DNA of 64,000 nucleotides from Haloarcula taiwanensis (GCA_002844335.1 CP019155.1:461234-525233), one strand, 5' to 3'. Numbered from the stretch's first letter, positions 25,609-34,268 are shown. Program-made: numbers and translations. Notes: generated from the sequence alone by a model not told the origin.

Positions 25609-26777
25609 GTTCGACCGCTCAGACCGCCGCAGAGAGCGTCGCCATCGTCGGCGGCCGGGTCGTCACGCCCGACGCGGTCGTCGAGGGCGGCGTCCGCGTC
25701 GAGGGGGACCGAATCGTGAGCGTGGGTGCTGTCGACGCCGACGCCGACACCGTCGTGGACGCCAACGGCCGCCTGATCCTGCCCGGCCTCGTCGACCTGC
25801 ACGGCGACGATATCGAGACGCACCTCCACCCGCGGTCGGGTGCGCGCATGCCCCCGTCGATGGCGCTCGCGTCCGCGGACCGTGCGAACCTCGCGGCCGG
25901 CATCACGACGAAGTTCCACGCCATCTCCTTCGAGGACGACGCGGACGAGGACCGCTCGCCGGAACTCGCGGCGACGCTGACCGACGCCATCGCCGCCGCC
26001 GACGACCTGCTCGCGGACCACCGCCTGCACGCCCGGTGTGAGGTGACCCAGCGCCGGTGCGTCGACGCGGTGCTGGACGTCGTCGAGAACGGCGACGCCG
26101 ACCTCGTCTCGGTGATGAGCCACGTCCCCGGCAAGGGCCAGTTCCGCGACGTCGAGGCGTTCAAGCGGTACTACGAGAACGCCGACGACCGCACGGTCGA
26201 GGAGGCCGAGGAGATGATCGCCGAGCGAACCGACATCTCGATGGCGACGCTCCGCGAGCGTGTGGACCGGGTCGTCGCGGCCGCCCACGACGCCGGCGCG
26301 GTGACGGCCTCCCACGACGACGAGGACCCCGCCGAGGTCGACCGACTGAGCGAGGCCGGCGTGGACATCACGGAGTACCCCATCACGCTGGAGACGGCCG
26401 AACGGGCCACCGACATCGGGATGACGACAGCGATGGGCGCGCCGAACCTCGTCCGTGGGGAGAGCCAGTGGGGCAACCTCTCGACAGCCGACGCCATCAG
26501 GGCTGGCGTGGTCGACGCGCTGGTCGCGGACTACCACCCCCCGTCGCTGCTCGCCGGCGCGTTCGTCGACACCGGCGAACCGCTCCCGGCGCGGGTCAGG
26601 CGGGTCAGCGCCGCCCCCGCCGACGCGGTCGGTCTCACCGACCGCGGCCGGATAGCGGACGGGGCGCGCGCCGACCTGCTGGTCGTCGACCGCGACCCGA
26701 CGCCCACTGTGACGCGCGCACTCGTCGCCGGCCAGCCAGTGTACTGCGCGGACCCGGCGGCGGGAGGGACGCGATGA
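25605..26777 (+). CDS. phnM: PhnM, alpha-D-ribose 1-methylphosphonate 5-triphosphate diphosphatase
   Basis: The 390-residue protein belongs to the amidohydrolase superfamily. It has an N-terminal IVGGRVVTPDAVVEGGVRVEGDRI, and the metal-site sequence LPGLVDLHGDDIETHLHPR near residue 60, matching HGDxxExHxxPR of PhnM. SVMSHVPGKGQF and ASHDDEDP carry later ligands, and the C-terminal GRIADGARADLLVVDRDPTPTV is the usual closing motif. It removes pyrophosphate from the ribose-triphosphate phosphonate made by PhnGHIL, giving the PhnJ substrate. A long open frame on the opposite strand (25155-26537) is a GC-rich shadow. Confidence 0.95.
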   Translation: MSSTAQTAAESVAIVGGRVVTPDAVVEGGVRVEGDRIVSVGAVDADADTVVDANGRLILPGLVDLHGDDIETHLHPRSGARMPPSMALASADRANLAAGITTKFHAISFEDDADEDRSPELAATLTDAIAAADDLLADHRLHARCEVTQRRCVDAVLDVVENGDADLVSVMSHVPGKGQFRDVEAFKRYYENADDRTVEEAEEMIAERTDISMATLRERVDRVVAAAHDAGAVTASHDDEDPAEVDRLSEAGVDITEYPITLETAERATDIGMTTAMGAPNLVRGESQWGNLSTADAIRAGVVDALVADYHPPSLLAGAFVDTGEPLPARVRRVSAAPADAVGLTDRGRIADGARADLLVVDRDPTPTVTRALVAGQPVYCADPAAGGTR

Positions 26778-27580
26778 CCGCCCGCGTCGGCGCGGCGATG
26801 GATATCCGCTACGGGACGACCGTCGAGGCGTTCGTGCGATACGTCACCGACCTTGGTCTCGACCACGTAGAGTTCAAGCGCGAGTACCTCGCGGGCCACC
26901 CCGACACGCCGGGGCCGCGAGCGGTCCGAGAACTGTGCGAGCGCTACGACGTCAGCGTCACGTACCACGCGCCGTTCCGGGACTGGAACACCGGGAGCTA
27001 CGACGAGGTGGTCCGGCAGGACTCCGTCGAGCGAGTCAAGCGGACGCTCGACGACGCCGCCGACGCCGGGGCCGAGGCCGTCGTCGTCCACGGCGGGTCG
27101 GTCCCGGAGCGCTACCCCGAGTGGGTCCACGAACAGGCCTGGGAGAGCGCGAAGCGGTCGCTCGCGGAGTGCGCCGAGTACGCCCAGCTGGTCGGCGTCC
27201 CGCTCTGTCTGGAGAACCAGCCCTTCGACGAGACGACGCGGCGCTACACCACCACGCCAGACGACCTCGCGGCACTGCTCGAATCCGTCGACGTGATTCC
27301 GGAGTACCTCGGCGTCACGCTCGACGTCGGCCACGCGAAGGTGACCGGCGAGGACTGGCGCGACTTCGTCGACCGCTTCGGCGACCGAATCCGCGTCTGT
27401 CACCTCCACGACAATGACGGGACCGCCGACCAGCACGACCCGCTGTCTGCGCCCGAACCGTTGATCGACGCCATCCCGGCGGACTGCTTCGTCTTCGAGA
27501 TGAAGTCCGTCGCCGACGTGGCCGCCTGCACCGACGGCGACGCCCCGCTTCCGGAGACGGGGGTGCCGGGCGATGACTGA
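26774..27580 (+). CDS. sugar-phosphate isomerase/epimerase-type TIM barrel protein in the C-P lyase operon
   Basis: This 268-residue protein has the xylose-isomerase-like/AP-endonuclease-2 TIM barrel: VSVTYHAPFRDWN, AVVVHGGSVPERYPEW, LCLENQPFDETTRR, GVTLDVGHAKVTGEDW and VCHLHDNDGTADQHDPL. The Glu of LEN, the Asp and His of DVGH and the His of HLHDN form the usual metal site. It overlaps phnM by four bases and the following HAD gene by eight. PhnP, the cyclic phosphodiesterase that opens the ribose 1,2-cyclic phosphate product, is not found in this window. This metal-binding barrel is a candidate for that step or for the isomerisation after it; this is inference from position. Confidence 0.87.
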   Translation: MTARVGAAMDIRYGTTVEAFVRYVTDLGLDHVEFKREYLAGHPDTPGPRAVRELCERYDVSVTYHAPFRDWNTGSYDEVVRQDSVERVKRTLDDAADAGAEAVVVHGGSVPERYPEWVHEQAWESAKRSLAECAEYAQLVGVPLCLENQPFDETTRRYTTTPDDLAALLESVDVIPEYLGVTLDVGHAKVTGEDWRDFVDRFGDRIRVCHLHDNDGTADQHDPLSAPEPLIDAIPADCFVFEMKSVADVAACTDGDAPLPETGVPGDD

Positions 27581-28229
27581 GTACGACGCCGTCGTCTTCG
27601 ACAACGACGGCGTGATCGTCGAACCCAGCGACCAGAGCGTTCTCGTCGACGCCGTCGTGGACGCCTTCGCGGCCTTCGACGTGCCGGTCGACGCGTCGAC
27701 GGTCCGACAGTCCGTCGCCGAGGACGCGGTCCCGCGGGACCTGATCGCCGACCACGGCCTCGACGCCGAGGCGTTCTGGCACCAGCGCGAACTGACCGCG
27801 AGCCTCGCCCAGCAGGCCCACACCCGCGCGGGCGGCAAGCCCGTCTACGACGACGTGCGCGCGCTCGACGCGCTCGACGTGCCGCTGGGACTGGTCAGCA
27901 ACAACCAGCACGCGACCGTCGAATTTCTGCTCGCTCACCACGACATCGACCGCTTCGACACCGCTTACGGCCGCCAGCCGACCCTCGCGGGCGCGGCCCG
28001 GCGCAAACCGGACCCGGCGTACATCGAGCAGGCGCTTTCTGACCTGGACGCGAGCGAGGCGCTGTACGTCGGGGACTCCGAGAAGGACGTTGTCGCGGCT
28101 CACCGCGCCGGCATCGACTCGGTCTTCCTCCGACGTGACCACGTCTCGGACGTGTCCCTCGACGTTGAACCGACCGCCGAGGTGGCGGATCTCCGGGCGC
28201 TGGTCGAGAGGCTGCCCGAACTGCACTGA
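27573..28229 (+). CDS. HAD-family phosphatase at the end of the C-P lyase operon
   Basis: This 218-residue HAD hydrolase has the four motifs: Asp10 and Asp12 in FDNDGV, SNN in motif II, Lys in RRKPDPAY, and GDSEKD in motif IV. The helical cap lies between residues 20 and 90, as in phosphoglycolate phosphatase and beta-phosphoglucomutase relatives. It would remove phosphate from a small sugar phosphate. It is the last gene of the operon, overlapping the TIM-barrel gene. It might release phosphate from the ribose bisphosphate made by C-P cleavage, taking the place of PhnN, which is not found in this window; the substrate is unproven. Confidence 0.87.
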   Translation: MTEYDAVVFDNDGVIVEPSDQSVLVDAVVDAFAAFDVPVDASTVRQSVAEDAVPRDLIADHGLDAEAFWHQRELTASLAQQAHTRAGGKPVYDDVRALDALDVPLGLVSNNQHATVEFLLAHHDIDRFDTAYGRQPTLAGAARRKPDPAYIEQALSDLDASEALYVGDSEKDVVAAHRAGIDSVFLRRDHVSDVSLDVEPTAEVADLRALVERLPELH

Positions 28230-28321
28230 CCCCACCGGCGGCGCGCTCGCCGGTCCGAGATTCGGCGGCGTCCGGACAGTACGGACGGGACATTTATTCT
28301 GGAGGTGTCCGGGGTCATAGC

Positions 28322-28717
28322 ATGCACCGACGTGCCGTCCTCGGATCGCTGGCCGCCGGGGTGGGGACACTGTTTGCCGGCTGTACTGGGTCGAGCGTCA
28401 ACGGAACCGTGAGCACAAACGAGACGCCGCTCGTCCTCTCACACGACTACGCAGTTCAGGCGACGTACTCTGGCACTCAAATCGCCGTCGAGGTGACGGC
28501 CGAAAACGACGGCGACGAATCTATCACAACCGACCCGCCAGTCCCACGGATCGTCTGTACGTTTCGCTCCGATACCGGCGAGCAGGTATATCAAGCTGGA
28601 CGCACGCTAGTGGACGCCGTTGGCGTCGGTGAGTCGACCACACTTGAGTTCGCACTTGGCGTCGATGTCGACGCCGTGGCACGCTACGAGCTCCGGTGCA
28701 AGTGGGTCGAGGAGTAG
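28322..28717 (+). CDS. small Tat-type lipoprotein, 131 residues
   Basis: The protein begins MHRRAVLGSLAAGVGTLFAGC, a twin-arginine lipoprotein signal with the lipidated Cys near residue 21. The mature part of about 110 residues has an Ig-like or beta-sandwich pattern (AVQATYSGTQIAVEVTAENDGDESI, RIVCTFRSDTGEQVYQAGRTLVDAVG) and a late RCKWVEE, with two Cys that could pair. No family is recognised. It follows the phn operon but is separated by about 90 bases with its own AT-rich element (ATTTATTCT) upstream, so it is probably independent. Confidence 0.7.
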   Translation: MHRRAVLGSLAAGVGTLFAGCTGSSVNGTVSTNETPLVLSHDYAVQATYSGTQIAVEVTAENDGDESITTDPPVPRIVCTFRSDTGEQVYQAGRTLVDAVGVGESTTLEFALGVDVDAVARYELRCKWVEE

Positions 28718-28858
28718 CGATCACCCGTCTTGATTGGCTGTCTCTCAGTGCAGAGCGGAAATTCGAAGCTGCGGCTTCCAGCTCATGCTTGACTCAGGCC
28801 CGCTGGTCGGCATTCTACACCGACCACTACTAGTGGGAGAGGAACCAAAGACGACGGG

Positions 28859-29236
28859 ATGGAACCGGCTGACTTTCTGGAAGACGCCACGGTCACTGTT
28901 GCTGACGATGTGTACGCCGTCTGCCGGACGGCCCACCCAGACCCGGACGCGTTCGTGACGGTGCAGGACGAGACAGAGACCACCGTCGTCGTCGACCAGA
29001 CCAGCCCAACCGTGGACGAGGCCGCTGACGTGGAACGTGGCTGGAAGCGACTGACCTTCGATGTTGAACTCCCGTTCGAACTGGTCGGGTTCCTCGCAGT
29101 TGTCGCGTCGGCCCTGGCCGACGCCGACGTCTCTGTGTTCGTCGTCTCGGCGTATTCGACGGACCACGTGCTCGTCAAACAGTCGGACCTCGAGACGGCG
29201 CTTCAGACGCTTGACGACCTCGGGTGTGCGGTTTGA
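28859..29236 (+). CDS. ACT-domain-containing protein, 125 residues
   Basis: The protein is 125 residues and soluble. The first half (YAVCRTAHPDPDAFVTVQDETETTVVVDQ) and the second half (WKRLTFDVELPFELVGFLAVVASALADADVSVFVVSAYSTDHVLVKQ) match the two-ACT layout of small amino-acid-binding proteins found in archaea and bacteria, including the C-terminal YSTDHVLVK. Such proteins are thought to bind amino acids as small regulators. No neighbouring amino-acid biosynthesis gene is seen. Confidence 0.82.
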   Translation: MEPADFLEDATVTVADDVYAVCRTAHPDPDAFVTVQDETETTVVVDQTSPTVDEAADVERGWKRLTFDVELPFELVGFLAVVASALADADVSVFVVSAYSTDHVLVKQSDLETALQTLDDLGCAV

Positions 29237-29536
29237 GGCGAGTGCCGCTGAGGTCAAGCCGCGCGCTACGTATGCCAGCCGGGCTATGATACGTAAACGG
29301 AAAAACAGAAGCGATGAGTACTGAACACGCTTGCACCAACGTGTATTCGCTGACTGACGCTGACACGTGGCTGCACCAGTTCCGTGTGAACCGCCTCGGG
29401 TAGCCCCGAGGCACTCGGCCTGCTCACCTGTAGAGACGTTTGCAAGACGCTGCGATCCCATTTTACCGGCATTCCAACGGAACAACAGTACGACACAACC
29501 AGGGACTGGACCCTGCCCGATCGTTTGGAGGGAAAT

Positions 29537-29663
29537 GGTGGGCCACAATGGGCAATTTGTGACCCACCGTACTGCTATGTCAGAGGCACGGCTGGGTTCC
29601 GGACCCGAGAAACCCTACCAGACGACCAGCAATCAGGGGTGGTTGAAGCGGGGACCAGAACCC
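29537..29663 (+). repeat. copy C of a ~130-nt structured repeat
   Basis: This copy starts with GGTGGG, which pairs with CCCACC at 29563-29568, and ends with a larger hairpin: TGGGTTCCGGACCC at about 29593-29606 faces GGGACCAGAACCCA at 29651-29664. It is the most diverged of three copies in the window but has the same length and the same order of hairpins. Confidence 0.65.
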
Positions 29664-30463
29664 ACTCGGATGTAATAATCGCCTAGTAAATAGACATTGT
29701 TGAGACATGTCATCGAATGGCATAAGATAAGCCCTCTCGGAAACCGGCCATCCTGCCACAGTCTCTAGCGGTGTCCACAGTTCTACGTCGCACAACTTCG
29801 GTCCCGCTATGTGCATCAACGGAGCAGTCAGTTGCTGAGAGTGGGAGAGTCGGGACACATCGAACTAGCGGATACCGCGGCGTCGACGACAGAGTTGAGC
29901 CCTGACACAGTCGATAGAATAGACGAATCAATGGGGCACAGAATCCACGCAGGTCTGAGGTGAATGCGGAGAAGCGTGCGCTATATCCTTCATGCCTGCC
30001 GAGTTCTGGACCGCAGCCAGACTGCTTACTGATACATTCAGGTAGAGACTGGCACGCCTGCACAACCACCACCGATCAGGCAACAACAGAGTGGGGGGTA
30101 GGTGTGCAGCCATGGGGCAGCAGCGTGCAACACACCATTGGAAGTCGTCATCCACGACAACGGGTTCTGGACCCGGGTCAGTTGCTGAATTGGGGCGATC
30201 CAGAGGGAAGTGGAGCGGGGACCAGAACCCAACCGATTATTATATGATTAGTATTAAAATACTTGTGCCTTAGACTGACTGTCTTTTTTTCATACAGCTG
30301 CTGGGGACTCACCGTCCAACTATCATGACAGCGGATAACTGCGCGTCTACCGCCGAAATTGTCGTCATGACGATCGCCGTCAACGAGGCACTGTTACGCT
30401 GAAAATTCAATTCTACAGACGTTCGCACCTGACCACATCGAGGTCCACAGCCTTGCCGAGGAA
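29664..30463. other. long non-coding region around repeat copies C and A
   Basis: From 29237 to 30463 no convincing gene exists. The two repeat copies are described separately. A GTTCTGGACC at about 30004 resembles the repeat's hairpin arm and may be a fragment of a further copy. The rest shows nothing recognised. Confidence 0.5.
30101..30230 (+). repeat. copy A of a ~130-nt structured repeat
   Basis: Hairpin 1 is GGTGTG with CACACC at 30131-30136, then a five-base-pair hairpin GTCGT-CATCC-ACGAC at 30144-30158, then hairpin 3 with GGGTTCTGG (30162-30170) facing CCAGAACCC (30222-30230), interrupted by an A-A mismatch and extended by CCC with GGG. A run of seven T (30284-30290) follows some 55 bases downstream and could end a transcript. 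Confidence 0.72.
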
Positions 30464-30922
30464 ATGGTCACTCTCGGGCCAATGAAACCCGGGGCTGGTG
30501 GCGGCTTCGAGTACAAATCAAAGACGGACCAGTCAACGGAGCAGTATCAACATGTATTCCGGCGGTTTGACGACCTCATCGAGACGAAACCAGGTGAAGT
30601 GGTCTTCGTCGATTCTCTCACCGACTTCGTTCCGGTGATATGGAAGTTCTTCGAACCAGGCGATCTGTACTTTAGTGCGCAGACGATCTGTTATATTGTA
30701 GCTGAGTCAAACAGTATACTCATCGCTGCTGGAGATGCTGACTTCATCAGTGCACAGCGGCAGGGGCTGCTTGAACGGTCTTTCGAAGCTGTGCTCGACT
30801 TCGGATGGTTTGGCGAGGGACTCCGACAACGGCGTACGCTTACCGTCTCAAATTTCGACCTCGTGATCGACCGGGATCGGTTTGTCATTTCTGAGATAGA
30901 GACGATTCCCCCGGGACGATAA
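30464..30922 (+). pseudogene. truncated RecA-superfamily (HTR-like) protein
   Basis: The frame gives 152 residues that look like the C-terminal part of a haloarchaeal RecA-superfamily HTR-like protein: GEVVFVDSLTDFVPVIWKFF in the Walker B position, then FDGVLDFGWFGEG-type and RRTLTVSNFDLVIDRDRFVISEIETIPPG. There is no Walker A region; upstream, the same frame can be read back as HIEVHSLAEE before the call start but loses its coding character near 30400. The protein lacks the ATP-binding loop and probably is a remnant, although the remaining frame is intact. It sits beside the repeat region, a likely site of past rearrangement. Confidence 0.5.
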
Positions 30923-31044
30923 TTGAGACCTCGTGGCTCCGTGCCTCGTCCCAGCGGGTCTATTGTATCAGTTACCGTTCCTGAGTCAAGTAGGGGTGGC
31001 TGGGGTGGCCGCGACCGTCTTGCTGTCGTCTGCGAGGCCTGCTC

Positions 31045-31476
31045 TCACCGCGGCTGAAAGACGTGAACCGGCCAGTCGGTTTCGTAGTCGAGCGCCACCT
31101 CCCGCTCTGTAGCCGTCGGCTCGCGCACCGTGAGTTCGACTGGGTCACCGATGGAGACATCGGCGTAATCGGCGGCGACGCGTCCGAGGAGGCGGCCACC
31201 GGCCGCGAGTTCTACGACGGCGACCGTGTATGGCGCGTCTTCCGCGAACGCCGGCGGTGGCGTGTGAACTGCCGTGTACGAGAAGATCTGTCCCTCACGG
31301 GGCTGTGGCTCGACGTCGACGGCGCGGCTACCGCAGGCGTAGCAAGCCGGCCGCGGCGGCAACAGGACCTGTCCACAGTCCGCACAGACCCCGCCCAGTA
31401 ACTCGCCGTCCGCAAGGGCGTCGAAGAACCCCGGCAGTGTCTGGGGGTCGGTCGCATCGAGGTCGCTGTCAGTCAT
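31045..31476 (-). CDS. DUF35 / OB-fold Zn-ribbon acyl-CoA-associated protein
   Basis: The 143-residue protein has the rubredoxin-like zinc ribbon CADCGQVLLPPRPACYACG near residues 32-50 followed by an OB-fold (EGQIFSYTAVHTPPPAF, YTVAVVELAAGGRLLGRV). DUF35 proteins form a tight complex with thiolases and give access to the acyl-CoA. Its ATG overlaps the stop of the thiolase gene by four bases, so the two make one operon with thiolase first. Confidence 0.92.
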   Translation of the reverse strand: MTDSDLDATDPQTLPGFFDALADGELLGGVCADCGQVLLPPRPACYACGSRAVDVEPQPREGQIFSYTAVHTPPPAFAEDAPYTVAVVELAAGGRLLGRVAADYADVSIGDPVELTVREPTATEREVALDYETDWPVHVFQPR

Positions 31477-32642
31477 GGTGCCTCCGCCGTCGTGAGCACG
31501 TGGCCGACGGTGACAGCGTCAGCGACACCACCTTCGTTGAGCAACAGGGCCGTCTCGGCCCCCTCGACTGCTCGGTCATCTGCGGCTCCGGTGAGCTGCT
31601 CGTAGGCTTCGAGCGCCTGCAGGAGTCCGGTCGCGCCGATGGGGTGGCCGCGAGCCTTCAGCCCACCGCTCGGACTCAACTGCACGTCTGTCCAGCCGTC
31701 AGCCCGCTCCGCGGGCGGCAGGTAGCTCTGATAGCCCGTGCCTGTAGGCGCGAAGCCGGCAGCTTCCGCGAGGAGCGCCTCACAGACTGTGAACGCGTCG
31801 TGAACCTCCGCGATGTCGACAGCCGTGGCGTCGATGCCCGCCTCTTCGTACGCCGTCTCGGCAGCAATGCGAGCGCCAGCGATATCGGTCATGTTCCGCT
31901 CAGCGACCGCGATGTTGTTCGCAGCGGCCCCGCTGCCCGCGACGCGCACCTGCGGCCGGTCAAGGTCTGCCGCTAGTTCAGCGGTCGTCACGAGGACAGC
32001 GGCGGCACCGTCGCCGACTGGCGCGCAGTCGTAGAGTTTCAGCGGCGGGGCAACTGGGTCCGATTCCAGCACAGTCGCCACGTCGATTTCCTTCGGGAAC
32101 TGCGCCCGAGGGTTGCGAGCAGCGTTGGCGTGATTCTTCACCGCGATCTCGGCAAGGTCCCGCTCCGTGGCGTCGGTCTCGTGGAGGTAGCGCTGGCCGA
32201 GCAGTGCGTACTGGCTGGGTGCGGTGATGCCGGAGCGCTGCTCGATGGCGCGGTCGAATGCCGCCGACAGCGCGTCCGTCGCGCCGCTGGTGCCCGCAGA
32301 CGTCATCTTCTCGACACCGCAGGCGAGCACGGCCTCATGCTCACCGTTGCGGACATCCTTGACTGCGTGGCGCAGCGCGAGCGCGCCCGCGGCGGCACAC
32401 CCTTCGACCCGTTCAGCGGGGACATACCGAAGGCCGGCCCACTCCGCCAGCAACGTCCCGTACATGATCTGGTGTTCGTAGCTCTCCGACTGATTACCGA
32501 CGTACACCGCCTCAACGATGTCGGCAGGGTCGGGCAGTTCGTCGAACGCCTCCGCGAGAGCGACCGAGAACAGGTCGCGGCCTGGGAGGTCCGTGCGGCC
32601 GAGCGGTGAGGCACCGACCGATGCAATGACTGGCTGTGGCAT
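31473..32642 (-). CDS. thiolase-family acyl-CoA acetyltransferase (SCP-x type)
   Basis: The 389-residue protein starts MPQPVIASVGASPLGR and carries thiolase motifs: VEGCAAAGALALRHAV with the active Cys near residue 82, EVHDAFTVCEALLAEAAGF, and GGLKARGHPIGATGLLQALEAYEQL with the conserved His. The group resembles nonspecific lipid-transfer-type thiolases, which work with DUF35 partners, as here. I prefer the ATG at 32642 because a TATA-like TTAGTTAAC lies about 26-30 bases upstream; another ATG at 32654 is in frame. The reaction is either cleavage or condensation of acyl-CoA; in archaea this pair is often linked to mevalonate synthesis or fatty-acid degradation. Confidence 0.92.
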   Translation of the reverse strand: MPQPVIASVGASPLGRTDLPGRDLFSVALAEAFDELPDPADIVEAVYVGNQSESYEHQIMYGTLLAEWAGLRYVPAERVEGCAAAGALALRHAVKDVRNGEHEAVLACGVEKMTSAGTSGATDALSAAFDRAIEQRSGITAPSQYALLGQRYLHETDATERDLAEIAVKNHANAARNPRAQFPKEIDVATVLESDPVAPPLKLYDCAPVGDGAAAVLVTTAELAADLDRPQVRVAGSGAAANNIAVAERNMTDIAGARIAAETAYEEAGIDATAVDIAEVHDAFTVCEALLAEAAGFAPTGTGYQSYLPPAERADGWTDVQLSPSGGLKARGHPIGATGLLQALEAYEQLTGAADDRAVEGAETALLLNEGGVADAVTVGHVLTTAEAP

Positions 32643-32691
32643 CCGTGCCTCCATATATCGAGGTTCTTAGTTAACAGTTCACATTTTCACG

Positions 32692-32958
32692 GTGCCTGAA
32701 CTGTTTTCCTGTCGGACGGCACAACCGTTTTTAACGACTGGGAGAGAGGAGGATATAGAGACGATAGAGGCGGAGTTTCTCGGCGTGCAGGTGACACTCG
32801 CCGGACTGTTTCTGGTCATTCTCTTTGAGGGAGTCTTTCCGTATCCGACTGTCGGACTGCTGTTCGGTGCTCTGGGAACGACTGTTTTCCTGATGCGCTG
32901 CTTTCAGGTCCGTGGCCCTGACAGCTACGTCCCCGTACTGAGTAATCAAGCACGCTGA
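32692..32958 (+). CDS. small membrane protein, 88 residues
   Basis: The frame starts with a GTG and has two hydrophobic helices, LGVQVTLAGLFLVILFEGVF and VGLLFGALGTTVFLMRCF, after a short acidic stretch, and a polar tail. It is divergent from the thiolase gene and must share its short promoter region. An internal start near residue 25 is possible. No family is recognised, and the coding status is moderately supported by length and the helix pattern. Confidence 0.5.
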   Translation: MPELFSCRTAQPFLTTGREEDIETIEAEFLGVQVTLAGLFLVILFEGVFPYPTVGLLFGALGTTVFLMRCFQVRGPDSYVPVLSNQAR

Positions 32959-33271
32959 AAGTGAGCGGAGGCTGCCGCATAGTTACAGTTATATGCCATT
33001 TCGGCATGTGCCGCACTACAACGGACGGTCGGACCGGTACGCAATTATTCACGCCCCCTCCCGGACCCCTCCAGTTCCACGAGTTTGGGTCCGTCCCAGC
33101 GAACTCCGTCGTCCTGTTCGTCGCTGTCGGACTATTGCGGGTCGGTCAGTTCCGACTGAGCTACAGACACACCTCCTATGAGGGGTAAAATGACTCGCAA
33201 CTCCGAACCCGTATATATCGATATTACTAATCAATAGCTATATATAGATTGTGTAGGTAATAGGCCACGGA
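32959..33271. other. intergenic region with promoter of the GDPD gene
   Basis: About 310 bases without a convincing gene. Near its end, CTATATATAGATT at 33238-33250 is centred about 29 bases before the ATG at 33272 and is a strong TATA candidate for a leaderless transcript. Confidence 0.55.
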
Positions 33272-34216
33272 ATGGTTCGAATACCAGACATATGCCGTCG
33301 AACCGTGCTGAAGAGTGCGTCTGCTGCCGCTCTGGGGTCCATCGTGGGCACTGCTGCTGGCAGAGAAAACGATCACGACAGCACCGAGCCGCCTATCGCT
33401 TCCACACCGATCCTTGCTGCACACCGTGGCTACCGCGGCCTGTATCCGCAAAACACCATTGCTGCTGTCCAACAGGCGGCGTACGGTGGTCGTGGCGGTC
33501 CGGGGTACAACACTGACATGATGGAGTGTGACCTCGTACCTGCAGGCGGGAAACCCTGGAAGGGCGAGGACTTCGAAATCGTCGTATTCCATGATGATAA
33601 GCTGGACGACCTGACAGACGAATCCGGGTACGTCTGGGAGACAGATGTACAGACCGTTCTGGACGCCGAAATCCGTGACAGCGGAGAGACGATCCCACGA
33701 CTAGACGAGTTCGTCGAAGCCACTCCGGACAGCATCCCACTCAACATTGAGTGGAAAGCCGCTGGAGTTTCTCCCGACGATGACGCGTCAGAATCGGCCG
33801 TTGAGACCTGGGACCCGTTTACGGAGCAGGCGCTTGACGTCCTCTCCACTCACGAGAACGACTTTATCGTTCAGTCGTTCCAGAGGGCTGCACTGGAGTC
33901 CGTCAGAAAGTCGAATCCCAATATTCCGATCGCGTACTTGCTCTGGGACTCCATCGAGGAGGGACTGTCTGTCGTCCGTGATCTGGACGCGGAGTACATC
34001 CAGCCCCCGTACAATATGATTATGAACACGCCCTTCTTCAACGAAGATTATTACCTCGAAGACCCGGGTTTCGCCGAGATCGATCTGGTCGAGACTGCCC
34101 ACAAGGAGGGGCGGAAGGTGATCCCATACACCATAACGACCTGGCATCAGGCGGAGAAACTGGTCGAGGCCGGTGTCGACGGAATCATCGCTGACTACCC
34201 CGGTGTACTCGATTGA
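33272..34216 (+). CDS. Tat-exported glycerophosphodiester phosphodiesterase
   Basis: The 314-residue enzyme has a twin-arginine signal (CRRTVLKSASAAALGSIVGTAAG) without lipobox, so it is likely secreted. The GDPD core follows: His51 in AAHRGYRGLYPQNT, the acidic metal ligands in MMECDLV, the second catalytic His in VVFHDDKLDDLTD, NIEWK for another Glu, and WHQAEKLVEAGVDGIIADYPGVLD at the end. It would cleave glycerophosphodiesters to glycerol-3-phosphate and an alcohol outside the cell. The HAD phosphatase and PhnDCEE importer close by fit a pathway of organophosphate use. Confidence 0.92.
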   Translation: MVRIPDICRRTVLKSASAAALGSIVGTAAGRENDHDSTEPPIASTPILAAHRGYRGLYPQNTIAAVQQAAYGGRGGPGYNTDMMECDLVPAGGKPWKGEDFEIVVFHDDKLDDLTDESGYVWETDVQTVLDAEIRDSGETIPRLDEFVEATPDSIPLNIEWKAAGVSPDDDASESAVETWDPFTEQALDVLSTHENDFIVQSFQRAALESVRKSNPNIPIAYLLWDSIEEGLSVVRDLDAEYIQPPYNMIMNTPFFNEDYYLEDPGFAEIDLVETAHKEGRKVIPYTITTWHQAEKLVEAGVDGIIADYPGVLD

Positions 34217-34268
34217 TATCTGAGGCATAGACGCAGTGGGAACAGCTAACCGCTCCTTGGTCCCTGCC

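Noticed and set aside
25155..26537. Long minus-strand frame of 460 codons opposite phnL/phnM
   Set aside because: It is opposite two well-defined genes, has shadow composition (His, Arg, Val, Gly) and no family features; high GC suppresses stops.
26531..27838. Long minus-strand frame of 435 codons opposite the TIM-barrel gene
   Set aside because: Same reason: antisense shadow in GC-rich DNA opposite recognised genes.
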